64,000 nt of DNA from CAVVJA01 sp963801715 (GCA_963801715.1 CAWDGB010000002.1:124001-188000), one strand, 5' to 3'. Counted from the stretch's first letter, positions 18,421 through 27,418 are shown. The notes: generated by a model not told the origin, from the sequence alone. Made by a program: numbers and translations.

Positions 18421-18837
18421 TTACTGTCCCTGACCCGATATGTTGACGAGCCAATTCACGCCGAACTTGTCAGCGCACATGCCGAATGTGTCGCCCCAGA
18501 CGGCCTTCTCCAACGGCATCGTTGTAGCGCCGCCACTAGACAGCTTCTCGAAATAGCCACGCAATAGATTCTCGTCGTCCCCACTCAGTGACATGCTGAA
18601 GTTGGTGCCGGGTTGGAATTCCATTCGACTCGGAGTGTCGGATGCCATGAACAGGATGCCGTTGTCACCTTCGAGCTGAGAATGCATAACGAGGTCGTCT
18701 TCAGCTGGATCCTGCGAGGCATTGAGGTCCTTGAATGTTTGGACATCCAACGTGCCGCCAAAGACCGAGTGATAAAACTCCATCGCTTCCCGCGCGTTAG
18801 ACTTGAAGCTGAGATAAGGATTTAGTGCGACCGGCAT
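18421..18837 (-). CDS. PhnB-like VOC protein
   Basis: A 138-residue PhnB/YjdN-type member of the VOC superfamily (annotated in databases as 3-demethylubiquinone methyltransferase-like, which is misleading). Marks are LNPYLSFKSNAREAMEFYHSVFGG near the start, and the late WGDTFGMCADKFGVNWLVNI. ATG at 18837 follows AAAGGAGGATC, a strong ribosome site, so the longer upstream frame is rejected. The function is unknown. Confidence 0.87.
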   Translation of the reverse strand: MPVALNPYLSFKSNAREAMEFYHSVFGGTLDVQTFKDLNASQDPAEDDLVMHSQLEGDNGILFMASDTPSRMEFQPGTNFSMSLSGDDENLLRGYFEKLSSGGATTMPLEKAVWGDTFGMCADKFGVNWLVNISGQGQ

Positions 18838-19137
18838 GATCCTCCTTTGGTTGTGACGGAAATTACTCACGGTGCCTGACCCGATTATCGTTCAGGCGTC
18901 GTGGTGGCAGCAAGCGCATAGTCCTGAACTCTGGGTTGCGACAGATGGGACAGGCGGTCACGCTGCGTAGACACCTGCGCGACTTGGGCGCTCAGCGAGT
19001 TCCTACGTCGGCACCTCTTGCCGATGCATGCCGTTTCGGCCATCGTCCTGAGTCATAGACGCTGCGCTCAACCACTCGTAGCGTTCGAGATACGTCGAGA
19101 GCAACGGCCTCGACGCAAGCGCCAAGGGGGTTTGACG
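18838..19137. promoter_or_regulatory. Divergent promoter region, no gene seen
   Basis: Three hundred bases between the PhnB-like gene and the next plus-strand gene. Both promoters must lie here. I found no convincing operator or RNA structure. Confidence 0.45.
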
Positions 19138-19749
19138 ATGTTCGTCCAGGTGATTACCGGCAAGGTGACAGATGCCGCGGCGGTCCGTGCCGCCTTCGAC
19201 CGATGGCTCGAGGAGCTGGCGCCGGGCGCCAAGGGCTGGCTGGGCTCGACCGCAGGGGTGACCGACGACGGGCGGGTGGTGACACTCGCCCGGTTCGAAT
19301 CCGAGGAGGCCGCGCGGCGTAATAGCGATCGTCCCGAGCAAGGCCAATGGTGGGCGGAAACCGCAAAGCTGTTCGACGGCGAAGCTACGTTTCGTGACAG
19401 CACGAAGGTCATGCCGGACCTCCGCGGCGACCCTGATCAAGCGGGATTCGTCCAGGTCATGCAAGGTCAGCAAGGCCCGGACCCGGATCGGGCCCAGGAA
19501 CTGATGAACGAGGACGCTGATGAATGGGCGCAGTTCCGGCCCGAGGTACTCGGCAGTCTAGGTATCTCGCACGCCGACAACACGTGGACGATGGCCCTCT
19601 ACTTCACATCTGAAGCGGAAGCCCGCGAGGGTGAGCGCAAGGAGCCGCCGCCGAAGCTGCAGGCGCAGATGGAGGAGATGCAGAAGCTCAGCGCCGGCGA
19701 GCCGGACTATTTCGACCTGCGCGATCCGTGGCTGTCGTCGCCGAAATAA
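19138..19749 (+). CDS. Conserved hypothetical, tandem ABM/dimeric alpha-beta barrel-like
   Basis: A 203-residue protein with two similar halves: FVQVITGKVTDAAAVRAAFDRW at the start and FVQVMQGQQGPDPDRAQELM near residue 103. Each is followed by a GWLGSTAG- or VLGSLGIS-type strand and an aromatic/acidic stretch. This internal repetition suggests two ferredoxin-like barrels. I chose the ATG at 19138 after GCCAAGGGGG. No catalytic motif is evident. Confidence 0.75.
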   Translation: MFVQVITGKVTDAAAVRAAFDRWLEELAPGAKGWLGSTAGVTDDGRVVTLARFESEEAARRNSDRPEQGQWWAETAKLFDGEATFRDSTKVMPDLRGDPDQAGFVQVMQGQQGPDPDRAQELMNEDADEWAQFRPEVLGSLGISHADNTWTMALYFTSEAEAREGERKEPPPKLQAQMEEMQKLSAGEPDYFDLRDPWLSSPK

Positions 19750-19761
19750 CACCAAGCTGAT

Positions 19762-19804
19762 GATCTTGGACTTAGTGCCGCGGAGCGACCTCAAGTCCAA
19801 GATC
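19762..19804. repeat. Long inverted repeat (12-bp perfect stem); related copy at 25582
   Basis: GATCTTGGACTT at 19762-19773 and AAGTCCAAGATC at 19793-19804 form a perfect 12-bp stem with a 19-nt loop, between two convergent genes. The first 18 bases (GATCTTGGACTTAGTGCC) recur in inverse orientation at 25582-25599. It may act as a terminator here. Confidence 0.7.
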
Positions 19805-19837
19805 GTCTTTGCCTGGCGATGGAGTTCTCCGCAAACG

Positions 19838-20509
19838 TCAACTCGGAAGGATGTTGATCACTCTCGCCAAGACAACGACGAGCACCGCGACTGAGATGAT
19901 CGATTGCAGGGCCATGAGCGCCTTCGCGCGGACAGTGAGCGGCATCGTGTCCGTGGGGCTGAATGCGACCAGATTGGTGAATGCGACGTACAGATGGTCC
20001 GGGAACCGGGGCAGCCACCCTGGAGCGGCGAGACCCTTGGTCGCGGTCTGGGGGAACTGGAAGTCCGGGTAGCGCGTCGGATCAGCGGCACGACCGGCTG
20101 GACCGCCGCCGTCGACCTGCCAGTAGAGCAGGCCAAACGTGATGATGTTGGTCATGAGCACCAGCGCGCCGGCAATGAGCAGCCGGTTCGCGGTCAGCGG
20201 AACGCCGTTGATCTTCCCGCTGCCAAGAACGAGCCCGACCAGCCGGAACGCAGCCGCGGCGTTGGCGACAACGAGCAGGCTGAAGAGGCTCAGAATAATC
20301 GGACGCGCGGTCCGCGGAACTGGGCCTGGCTTAGCGGCGATGATCAGCATGCCGAGGAACGCCGCGGTTTCAATGATCGGGACGAGCAACGGCGGCCCGA
20401 CTCGGTCGCGAGACGGCACAAGCACCTGCGGCAGGATGACGACAACGATGGCCACCAACGGCCACTTATAGCTCTCGGGCTTGCGCTCCGTACCTCGGTC
20501 AATCATCAC
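19838..20509 (-). CDS. Membrane protein, two-helix-channel-like C-terminus
   Basis: A 223-residue integral membrane protein with about five hydrophobic segments: residues 17-33, 42-60, 70-95, 108-128 and 200-218. The last pair flanks DHLYVAFTNLVAFSPTDTMPLTVRAKALM, laid out like the pore loop plus inner helix of two-TM ion channels (family form: LYFSxxTxTTxGYGDxxP). The K+ filter TxGYG is not present; TNLVAFSPTD stands in its place. I infer a channel-like fold without the potassium filter; no function is assigned. Confidence 0.75.
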   Translation of the reverse strand: MMIDRGTERKPESYKWPLVAIVVVILPQVLVPSRDRVGPPLLVPIIETAAFLGMLIIAAKPGPVPRTARPIILSLFSLLVVANAAAAFRLVGLVLGSGKINGVPLTANRLLIAGALVLMTNIITFGLLYWQVDGGGPAGRAADPTRYPDFQFPQTATKGLAAPGWLPRFPDHLYVAFTNLVAFSPTDTMPLTVRAKALMALQSIISVAVLVVVLARVINILPS

Positions 20510-20525
20510 TGATCAGGCAGACGGC

Positions 20526-22025
20526 TCACACTCCTTCGACCGCCTCCGTCCGCCCGGACTGGATCGCGTCGATGAAGGCGCGGTAGTCCTGTTCGTTCTG
20601 GTCGGCGTAGCGCTCGGCGAAGGACACGATCGACTGGTCGAACTGGTCGCTGACGCCGAGGTACGCCGAGATCGCGATTGGGTCGCCGGATCGGGCGTGG
20701 GCCCGGGCAAGCGTCCAGCCGCAAATGTCGGCGTAGACCCGCATGCCGGTCGGAATCATCGACTCGACTTCGGCCGAGCCCTTCATGTCGCGCAGTTGCC
20801 GCCAGTAGAAGTGTCGATTGGGATCGATGCCGACGGTCCAGCCGAGAAAGATGTCACTGGCAGCCTGCATTCTTCGTTGTCCGTGAACCACGCGCTGGCC
20901 GTGATTTGGATACCTGCTCTTGGGCAGGTTGTCCTCCAACACCGACGACGTAGCCTCCTTGATCTGCAAGAACAGCGGATCCCCCTCGGTTCGGCCACGC
21001 AGCAGAATGATGAAGGCCCGCGTGCCGACGCTGCCGACGCCGACAACCTTGCGGGCCGCATCGACGTACTCGAAGCGTTCGAGCAGCTCACGCACGTCGT
21101 CGCGCAGGGTCTCCCGATACGCGCGAAGCTCCTCGCGCATGAGAGCTTCGACGTCATCCTTGATGCCGTAGGTGGCGGCAATGTCCCGGGCTGGCACCAG
21201 GACCGGCGGCTGGCTGACGATGCGGTACTGGCCGTCTACCTCCTCGCACAACTTGGACAGCGCCTGCAGACTGTCGCGGGTACGCGCTTTCGCGAGGTTC
21301 TGCTCCGCCGTCTTCAGGGCTCGCTTCTCCGCCTTGTTGACCGCGACGCCGGAGCTGCGAATGCCGCCGAGCAACTGGTCTTCGTCCAACCGGGAATACC
21401 AGGTCTCCATCAACCCCATGTTCGCGAAGCCAGCCATCGCCTGCCGGTATGCAGTTACAGCCGCACGCGTCACGAGGCGCGAATCGGCTTTCTTGAACCC
21501 GCTGTTCCGCGCCGCGATCGTGAAACTGGCCGCCATACGCTTGACGTCGTACTCGAACGGACCAGGCAGCGTCTCGTCGAAATCATTGAGATCGAACAGC
21601 AAGAGCCGCTCGGGCGAACCGAATACTCCGAAGTTCGACAGATGGGCATCACCGCACAGCTGCACATCCAACCCGGCCGTTGGCGTGTCCTTCAGATCGG
21701 CCGCCATGATCTTCGCCGCGCCGCGATAGAACGTGAACGGCGAGACCATCATCCGGCCATGCCGCACCGGCACCAGGTCCGCATCCCGGCTGGCATCCTG
21801 CTCCTCGAGTAGGGCCACTGGGTCCGGGCGATCCGCGGCAGGTATCCAGCCCTCAGAGCTGTCCGTCGGCGTTCGCTTCCGCGCGTCCTTACCCTTCGCC
21901 CGTCGCTCCTCGAAGCTTGGGTGGTAAACCTTCTTCGCGCCCTTGTTCGCGCCCTTGTTCGAGCCGCCCTTGCTCGGCCCTTTGGCATCGTTCTTGTTCT
22001 TGTTCGCAACTTTCGTCGCAGTCAC
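20526..22025 (-). CDS. DUF2252 family protein
   Basis: A 499-residue DUF2252 protein. Members have a kinase-like fold related to aminoglycoside phosphotransferases. The core is intact: RHGRMMVSPFTFYRGAA, the loop LCGDAHLSNFGVFGSPERLL (catalytic-loop-like GDxHxxNF) and LLFDLNDFDETLPGPFEYD (metal-binding DxxDFD-like). The first 35 residues are a Lys/Gly/Asn-rich tail from a short DNA repeat near 21940-21990. The enzyme's substrate is not known. It stands alone, with its 3' end near the channel-like gene. Confidence 0.88.
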   Translation of the reverse strand: MTATKVANKNKNDAKGPSKGGSNKGANKGAKKVYHPSFEERRAKGKDARKRTPTDSSEGWIPAADRPDPVALLEEQDASRDADLVPVRHGRMMVSPFTFYRGAAKIMAADLKDTPTAGLDVQLCGDAHLSNFGVFGSPERLLLFDLNDFDETLPGPFEYDVKRMAASFTIAARNSGFKKADSRLVTRAAVTAYRQAMAGFANMGLMETWYSRLDEDQLLGGIRSSGVAVNKAEKRALKTAEQNLAKARTRDSLQALSKLCEEVDGQYRIVSQPPVLVPARDIAATYGIKDDVEALMREELRAYRETLRDDVRELLERFEYVDAARKVVGVGSVGTRAFIILLRGRTEGDPLFLQIKEATSSVLEDNLPKSRYPNHGQRVVHGQRRMQAASDIFLGWTVGIDPNRHFYWRQLRDMKGSAEVESMIPTGMRVYADICGWTLARAHARSGDPIAISAYLGVSDQFDQSIVSFAERYADQNEQDYRAFIDAIQSGRTEAVEGV

Positions 22026-22221
22026 GTCAAACGCCCCCAGGGGTTACTGAACCAGCCGCAGACCGGGTGACGCTCATCATCCCTCCCAGGCGACGTCGCT
22101 GTCTCATCCGACTGGGATGACGTTGTCTGGCCTGACGCGCGACGACTCGTCGTGGCGCCGGGTCTGGGATCATTGCTCGGAGGAGATTCGCTCAGCGGAC
22201 ATTGGCTAAAGGGAGAGCCTC

Positions 22222-22746
22222 GTGGCGGGAACGGCACGCAAGATTACTATCGCCGGCGATCCGGTGTTGGCGACGCCCTGCCAGCCGGTGACCGAATTCG
22301 ACGTTGGCCTCGCCGCTCTCATCGAGGACATGTTCGCGTCCATGCACGCCGCTGACGGGGTGGGCCTTGCTGCGCCGCAGATCGGCGTCAGCCTCAACGT
22401 CTTCGTCTACGACTGCCGGGACGCGGAAGACAAGCGGCATATCGGGCATGTCGTGAATCCGGAGATCGTCTCGACATCCGGGCCGATCGACTACGGCGAG
22501 GAGGGCTGCCTCTCCGTGCCGGGCCCCTTCCATGAGTTGCCGCGGCCCTGGGTAGCGACCGTGCGCGGTCTAGATCAAACCGGCAAATCGATCGAGGTCA
22601 CCGGAACGGGCTACTTCGCTCGCTGCCTCCTCCACGAGACCGAGCACCTGCGCGGCATCCTGTTCATCGACCACCTGCCGCGCAACCGCCGACGTCGAGT
22701 GCTGCGGGAAATGGAGCCGTTCGCGTGGAACGCCCCAGTCCCGTAA
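22222..22746 (+). CDS. def: Peptide deformylase
   Basis: Removes the formyl group from nascent proteins. 174 residues with all three motifs: GVGLAAPQIG (46-55), EEGCLSVPG (93-101, metal Cys 96) and HETEHLRG (138-145, metal His 138/142, Glu 139). GTG start after GGGAGAGCC. The C-terminus is short, like the type I enzymes of actinobacteria. It converges with asd; no fmt gene is adjacent. Confidence 0.95.
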   Translation: MAGTARKITIAGDPVLATPCQPVTEFDVGLAALIEDMFASMHAADGVGLAAPQIGVSLNVFVYDCRDAEDKRHIGHVVNPEIVSTSGPIDYGEEGCLSVPGPFHELPRPWVATVRGLDQTGKSIEVTGTGYFARCLLHETEHLRGILFIDHLPRNRRRRVLREMEPFAWNAPVP

Positions 22747-22771
22747 GGCGCCGCGGCTGGGACGAAGGGCG

Positions 22772-23794
22772 CTAGGTGAGAAGCAGCTCCGCGATCTGGA
22801 CGGCGTTCAGCGCCGCGCCCTTGCGCAGATTGTCATTGCTGACGAACAGGGCCAAGCCACGGTCACCGTCGACGCCAGGGTCCTGCCTGATCCGGCCGAC
22901 GTAACTCGGATCCCGCCCGGCGGCCTCGAGCGGAGTGGGCACGTCGGACAAGGCAACGCCGGGGGCCGACGCCAGCAAGTCCAGCGCTCGAGCCACGGGC
23001 ATGGCGGCCGCGAACTCCAGGTTGAGTGAGAGCGAATGTCCCGTGAAGACGGGTACGCGCACGCAGGTTCCGGACACCCGCAGATCCGGGATGTCGAGAA
23101 TCTTGCGTGACTCGTTGCGCAGCTTCTGCTCTTCGTCGGTCTCGCCCGACTCGTCGTCGACGAGCGAGCCGGCCATCGGCAGCACGTTGAATGCGATGGG
23201 CTGGACGTATTTCTCGGGCGCCGGAAACGTCACGGCCGAGCCGTCGTGCGTAAGCAGAGCGGCGCGGTCGACGACCTGACGCACCTGCTTGTCGAGCTCG
23301 TCCACACCCGACAATCCGCTGCCGGATACCGCCTGATAGGTGGATACCACCATGCGCACCAAATCCGCGGCCCGATGTAGCGGGGCGACGACCGGCATGG
23401 CGGCCATCGTCGTGCAGTTGGGATTCGCGATGATTCCCTTGCGCGCCGCCCGCGCCGCTGACGGATTCACCTCGGCCACGACGAGCGGCACATCCGGGTC
23501 CATCCGCCACGCCGATGAGTTGTCGATCACGGTGACGCCTACGGCTGCGAACCGCGGCGCCTGCACCCGAGACGTGGCGGCACCCGCGGAGAACAGCGCG
23601 ACATCCAGTCCAGCGGGGTCAGCCGTAGCAGCATCCTCGACCACGAGGTCCGCGCCGTCCCAGGGCAACGTTCCGCCAGCTGATCGGGACGAAGCAAAGT
23701 ATCGGATCTCGTCCACGGGGAACGCTCGCTCGGCCAGGATCCGCCGCATCACCCCGCCGACTTGACCGGTGGCGCCGACGACACCAACCCTCAT
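22772..23794 (-). CDS. asd: Aspartate-semialdehyde dehydrogenase
   Basis: Second step of the aspartate pathway to lysine/diaminopimelate, threonine and methionine: reduces aspartyl phosphate with NADPH. 340 residues. NADP fold VGVVGATGQVGGVM at 3-16; catalytic Cys 127 in NPNCTTM; late GTCVRVPVFTGHS with active-site His. Start ATG at 23792-23794 just after AGGAGGAACC. Follows ask by 46 bp in the same operon. Confidence 0.96.
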   Translation of the reverse strand: MRVGVVGATGQVGGVMRRILAERAFPVDEIRYFASSRSAGGTLPWDGADLVVEDAATADPAGLDVALFSAGAATSRVQAPRFAAVGVTVIDNSSAWRMDPDVPLVVAEVNPSAARAARKGIIANPNCTTMAAMPVVAPLHRAADLVRMVVSTYQAVSGSGLSGVDELDKQVRQVVDRAALLTHDGSAVTFPAPEKYVQPIAFNVLPMAGSLVDDESGETDEEQKLRNESRKILDIPDLRVSGTCVRVPVFTGHSLSLNLEFAAAMPVARALDLLASAPGVALSDVPTPLEAAGRDPSYVGRIRQDPGVDGDRGLALFVSNDNLRKGAALNAVQIAELLLT

Positions 23795-23840
23795 CGGTTC
23801 CTCCTGTGGAGGCACGCGCACCGACGACGTGGAGAACGTC

Positions 23841-25109
23841 TCATCGCCCGCTCCCGCCGTAGACGACCGCCTGTTCGTCGGCGGAGCCCAGCTCGAACGC
23901 GTCGTGCACGGCGCGAACTGCGGTGTCGAGGTCGACGTCCCGGCAAACCACGGAGATGCGGATCTCCGAGGTGGAGATCATCTCGACGTTGACATCGGCC
24001 TCGGCGAGCGCGGTGAAGAACGTGGCGGCCACTCCAGGATGGGAACGCATCCCCGCCCCAACGAGCGACAACTTCCCGATGTGATCGTCGTAGAGCAAGT
24101 CCTCGAATCCGACGCCGGGCTGGACTCGACGTAACGCAGTGAGGGCAGTGGCGCCATCGGACGTCGGGATCGTGAACGAGACGTCCGCGCGGCCCGTTCC
24201 GTGAGTCGAAACATTCTGGACGATCATGTCGATATTGGTCTCGGCCGCAGCGAGCTCGCGGAGCAATGCGGCTACCTGCCCCGGCTTGTCTGGGACGCCG
24301 ACGACGGTCACCTTCGCCTCGCTGCGGTCGTGGGCGACGCCGGTGATAATCGCTTGCTCCACCGCATGCTCCTCGATCGATCCGGTCACCAGCGTGCCCC
24401 GGTTGGTAGAGAACGACGAGCGGACGTGCATCGGCACGCCGTAGCTGCGTCCGTACTCGACTGACCGCAAGTGCAGGATCTTTGCACCGCACGCGGCCAA
24501 TTCGAGCATCTCTTCGTATGTGATCCGGCCCAGTCGTCGTGCATTGGGCACGATGCGCGGGTCTGCGGTGTATACGCCGTCGACGTCCGTGTAGATCTCG
24601 CACACATTCGCCGAGAGCGCGGCAGCCAGCGCCACCGCCGTGGTGTCCGACCCGCCCCGGCCCAATGTGGTGATGTCCATGGTCTCCTTCGAGAAACCCT
24701 GGAACCCCGCGACGATTGCCACGTTCCCGTCGGCCAGCGATTCCTCGACCCGTCCGGGCGTGATGTTGACGATGCGCGCCTTGCCGTGGACGGACGTCGT
24801 GAGCACGCCGGCCTGGGAGCCCGTGAACGACTGCGCTGTATAGCCCAAGGAATTGATGGCCATCGCGAGTAGCGCCATTGAGATGCGTTCGCCCGCGGTG
24901 AGCAACATGTCGAACTCCCGGCCACCGGGGACCGGAACGATCTGTTCGGCTAACTCGATCAACTCGTCGGTCGTGTCACCCATCGCCGAGACGACGACCA
25001 CGACGTCGTGGCCTTCGCGTCGGGTGGCCACTATCCGCTCAGCGACCCGCTTGATGCGTTCGGCATCGGCAACGGATGAGCCGCCGTACTTTTGCACGAC
25101 GAGCCCCAC
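23841..25109 (-). CDS. ask: Aspartate kinase
   Basis: First step of the aspartate pathway. 422 residues: kinase domain with VQKYGGSSVADAERIK at the start and GRGGSDTTAVALAAAL; two ACT domains after about residue 265 (VTVVGVPDKPGQVAALL; VSLVGAGMRSHPGVAA), the site of feedback control by lysine/threonine. GTG at 25107-25109 is used because homologues begin at this VxLVVQKYGG. As in other actinobacteria, an internal start for a separate ACT-only beta subunit is possible. Confidence 0.96.
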   Translation of the reverse strand: MGLVVQKYGGSSVADAERIKRVAERIVATRREGHDVVVVVSAMGDTTDELIELAEQIVPVPGGREFDMLLTAGERISMALLAMAINSLGYTAQSFTGSQAGVLTTSVHGKARIVNITPGRVEESLADGNVAIVAGFQGFSKETMDITTLGRGGSDTTAVALAAALSANVCEIYTDVDGVYTADPRIVPNARRLGRITYEEMLELAACGAKILHLRSVEYGRSYGVPMHVRSSFSTNRGTLVTGSIEEHAVEQAIITGVAHDRSEAKVTVVGVPDKPGQVAALLRELAAAETNIDMIVQNVSTHGTGRADVSFTIPTSDGATALTALRRVQPGVGFEDLLYDDHIGKLSLVGAGMRSHPGVAATFFTALAEADVNVEMISTSEIRISVVCRDVDLDTAVRAVHDAFELGSADEQAVVYGGSGR

Positions 25110-25338
25110 TACTGCCCCTTCCGAACACGTTGCTGCCGACAAGCAGGATACCGGCCTCCGCGAGGTCGATTTCGCGATCAGTGCGGTCGGCCGGCTTGGC
25201 TAGGTCCGTCCCGTGACATTGCGCCGGGTCGTATCAGGGGCCAAGAAGCTGCCTCCACTGCAGATATCACCCCGGCACGACCGGGCCGCAGACATCCACC
25301 CGGCATGGCCCGGGTAGCCGACCTCGTCGGGGGAGACA

Positions 25339-25554
25339 ATGAACAGGGAATCAGAACACCAGACGGCCAGCCGGACTGTGGTTGTCGATACCTTGCAGTG
25401 CCCGCAATGTCAGGCGCCGGCCGCAGCTGAGTGGTCGGCGCAGCTGGATTGCGGCGGCAGGACCATCACGCACGTGAAGGTGCGGTGCCTCGACCAGCAC
25501 TGGTTCTTGCTACCTGCGGACCGGCTACAGGTGCGCGCCTCGACGTTCTCGTGA
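25339..25554 (+). CDS. Small putative zinc-ribbon protein
   Basis: A 71-residue ORF with good SD (GGGGGAGACA before the ATG). A CPQC knuckle at about residues 21-24, and later cysteines in LDCGG and VRCLDQHWFLLP, suggest a zinc-binding ribbon. I do not recognise the family. It stands alone downstream of the divergent ask promoter and just before the second copy of an inverted-repeat sequence. Confidence 0.6.
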   Translation: MNRESEHQTASRTVVVDTLQCPQCQAPAAAEWSAQLDCGGRTITHVKVRCLDQHWFLLPADRLQVRASTFS

Positions 25555-25581
25555 TCGCGGCGGCTCTTTTCTTCACTCCAT

Positions 25582-25599
25582 GGCACTAAGTCCAAGATC
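25582..25599. repeat. Second copy of the 18-bp repeat found at 19762
   Basis: GGCACTAAGTCCAAGATC is the exact reverse complement of 19762-19779. It lies between the small zinc-ribbon ORF and the convergent gabT. A related partial sequence, TCAAGATCATCTGGA, follows at 25611. Confidence 0.65.
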
Positions 25600-25654
25600 T
25601 GGATGGCCGGTCAAGATCATCTGGACGGGAGAGTCAGATCGCGGCTGGGCGCGG

Positions 25655-27067
25655 CTAGTCGGTGTCGGCGGTATCGGTGACCTCGAGCCCGTCCGACAAC
25701 TCGGGCAGCTCGGGCGGTGCGCTCGGGTGGCCATGAACGGCGGCCGCGAACGCCGACTCCAGCAGGTCAAGCCCTTCGGTCAGGAGCGCGTCGCCGATGA
25801 CGAGCGGCGGCAGGAAGCGCAGCACGTTGCCATAGGTCCCCGCGGTGAGCGTGATCAGCCCCTCCCGGTGACAAGCCGCCGACACCGCGGACGTGAGCTG
25901 AGGATTCGGCTCGAGGGAACCGCCACCGGTGACAAGCTCCGTGGCGAGCATGGCGCCGCGGCCGCGGACGTCGCCGATAACGTCGTACTTAGCGGCGAGC
26001 GCCTCCAGTCGGGGCCGCATGACGGACTCGATCCGCCGCGCCGCCGCGCACAGGTCATCGGCCCGCATCGTCTCGATCGCTGCCAGCGCGGCGGCGCAGG
26101 CGACCGGGTTGCCGCCGTAGGTGCCGCCGAGGCCACCGCTGTGGACCGCGTCCATGATCTCGGCGCGGCCCGTGACTCCGGCGAGCGGCAGGCCGCCAGC
26201 GATGCCCTTGGCGGTAGTGATCAGGTCCGGCACGACATCCTCGTGCGAGCAGGCAAACCAGTCGCCGGTGCGGCAGAACCCAGTCTGGATCTCGTCGGCG
26301 ATTAGCACGATGCCGTGTTCGGCGCACCATGCCGCGAGCTGAGGCAGGAACCCGGTCGGCGGCACGACGAACCCGCCCTCACCCTGGATCGGCTCGATAA
26401 TGACCGCGGCGATGTTCGATTCGCCGACCTGGGAGTGCGCGTGGTCGGCGAAGACCCCGAATGCCTCGGCGGTACACCGCGCCGACCCGCCGGGCCAGCG
26501 GAACGGATACGCCATGGGTGCCCGATAGACCTCACCGGCGAACGGGCCGAACCGATGCTTGTACGGCATGTTCTTGGCGGTCAGCGCCATCGTCAGGTTG
26601 GTGCGGCCGTGATAGGCGTGGTCGAAGGCGACCACGGCCGGCCGACCCGTGTAGTGGCGGGCGATCTTGACCGCATTCTCTACCGCTTCGGCTCCGGAGT
26701 TGAACAACGCGGAGCGCTTCTCGTGCACACCCGGCGTGAGCTCGTTGAGGGCCTCGGCGACCTTCAGGTACTCCTCGTAGGGCGTGACCATGAAGCAGGT
26801 GTGGGTGAAGTCCGCGACCTGCTCCTGGACGGCCGAGACCACTCGGGGCGCGGCGTTGCCGACCGACACCACGGCAATGCCGGACCCGAAGTCGATCAGC
26901 TGGTTGCCGTCGACGTCGAGGACGATGCCGCCGCTCGCCTGCTCCACGTAGATCGGCAGGATCGTGCCGATGCCGGCCGACACCGCGGCCAGCTTGCGGG
27001 CCTGCAGCTCGAGCGAGCGGGGGCCTGGAATGGAGGTCCGGAGGACGCGTTCCTGGCTGACCATCAC
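25655..27067 (-). CDS. gabT: 4-aminobutyrate aminotransferase
   Basis: PLP-dependent class III aminotransferase, 470 residues. Marks are FNSGAEAVENAVKIAR (123-138), AYHGRTN (151-157), the IADEIQTGFCRTG strand (256-268, cofactor Asp) and TTAKGIAGGLPLAG with PLP Lys 287. It moves the amino group of GABA to 2-oxoglutarate. A proline/Asp-rich tail of about 25 residues is added at the C-terminus. Its ATG overlaps the stop of the upstream biotinyl carrier (ATGA), so both are one operon. No gabD is nearby. Confidence 0.9.
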   Translation of the reverse strand: MMVSQERVLRTSIPGPRSLELQARKLAAVSAGIGTILPIYVEQASGGIVLDVDGNQLIDFGSGIAVVSVGNAAPRVVSAVQEQVADFTHTCFMVTPYEEYLKVAEALNELTPGVHEKRSALFNSGAEAVENAVKIARHYTGRPAVVAFDHAYHGRTNLTMALTAKNMPYKHRFGPFAGEVYRAPMAYPFRWPGGSARCTAEAFGVFADHAHSQVGESNIAAVIIEPIQGEGGFVVPPTGFLPQLAAWCAEHGIVLIADEIQTGFCRTGDWFACSHEDVVPDLITTAKGIAGGLPLAGVTGRAEIMDAVHSGGLGGTYGGNPVACAAALAAIETMRADDLCAAARRIESVMRPRLEALAAKYDVIGDVRGRGAMLATELVTGGGSLEPNPQLTSAVSAACHREGLITLTAGTYGNVLRFLPPLVIGDALLTEGLDLLESAFAAAVHGHPSAPPELPELSDGLEVTDTADTD

Positions 27068-27291
27068 GAGCCTCCGATCTCGATGACGGCGATGACGTCG
27101 CCCTCGGTGATGACGTCCCCGACCGAAACGGCCACCTCGCCGACCGTGCCCGTAACTTCGGCCAACACTGGGATTTCCATCTTCATCGACTCCAGGATGA
27201 CGAGCGTGTCCGTTGGTGTCACGAAGTCGCCCACCGACACCATCACCTGGGCGACGTTGCCGACAAGCTCAGCGGCAACGGTGTGCGGCAT
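27064..27291 (-). CDS. Stand-alone biotinyl carrier domain protein
   Basis: A 75-residue biotin/lipoyl-attachment domain. ESMKMEIPV has the biotin-accepting Lys 37 between two methionines, the biotin rather than lipoyl pattern. It closely resembles the short M. tuberculosis biotinylated protein TB7.3 (Rv3221c). Such carriers serve acyl-CoA carboxylases, but no carboxylase is in view. First gene of an operon with gabT, an unusual partner. Confidence 0.85.
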   Translation of the reverse strand: MPHTVAAELVGNVAQVMVSVGDFVTPTDTLVILESMKMEIPVLAEVTGTVGEVAVSVGDVITEGDVIAVIEIGGS

Positions 27292-27373
27292 CGGACTCCT
27301 TCGTCAGTCCTCGGTGCAGGCTCACCGATGGTATTCGCGCGACCCGGCGAGCATGCAGTAACCTGTCGAGGTC

Positions 27374-27418
27374 ATGATGCGCGCGCTGCTTCTTCGCGGC
27401 CGCGGCGAGGCCCGGTAG
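27374..27418 (+). CDS. Leucine-containing leader peptide of leuA
   Basis: A 14-residue ORF, MMRALLLRGRGEAR, ends 81 bp before leuA. It has three consecutive leucine codons (CTG CTT CTT), several arginines, and GAGG a few bases upstream. I infer ribosome-mediated attenuation of leuA by charged tRNA-Leu. It is too short to have been predicted as a gene. Confidence 0.7.
   Translation: MMRALLLRGRGEAR

Noticed and set aside
18087..18446. Open frame in the 18-kb intergenic gap
   Set aside because: No ribosome site, composition not protein-like, and it overlaps the PhnB-like gene.
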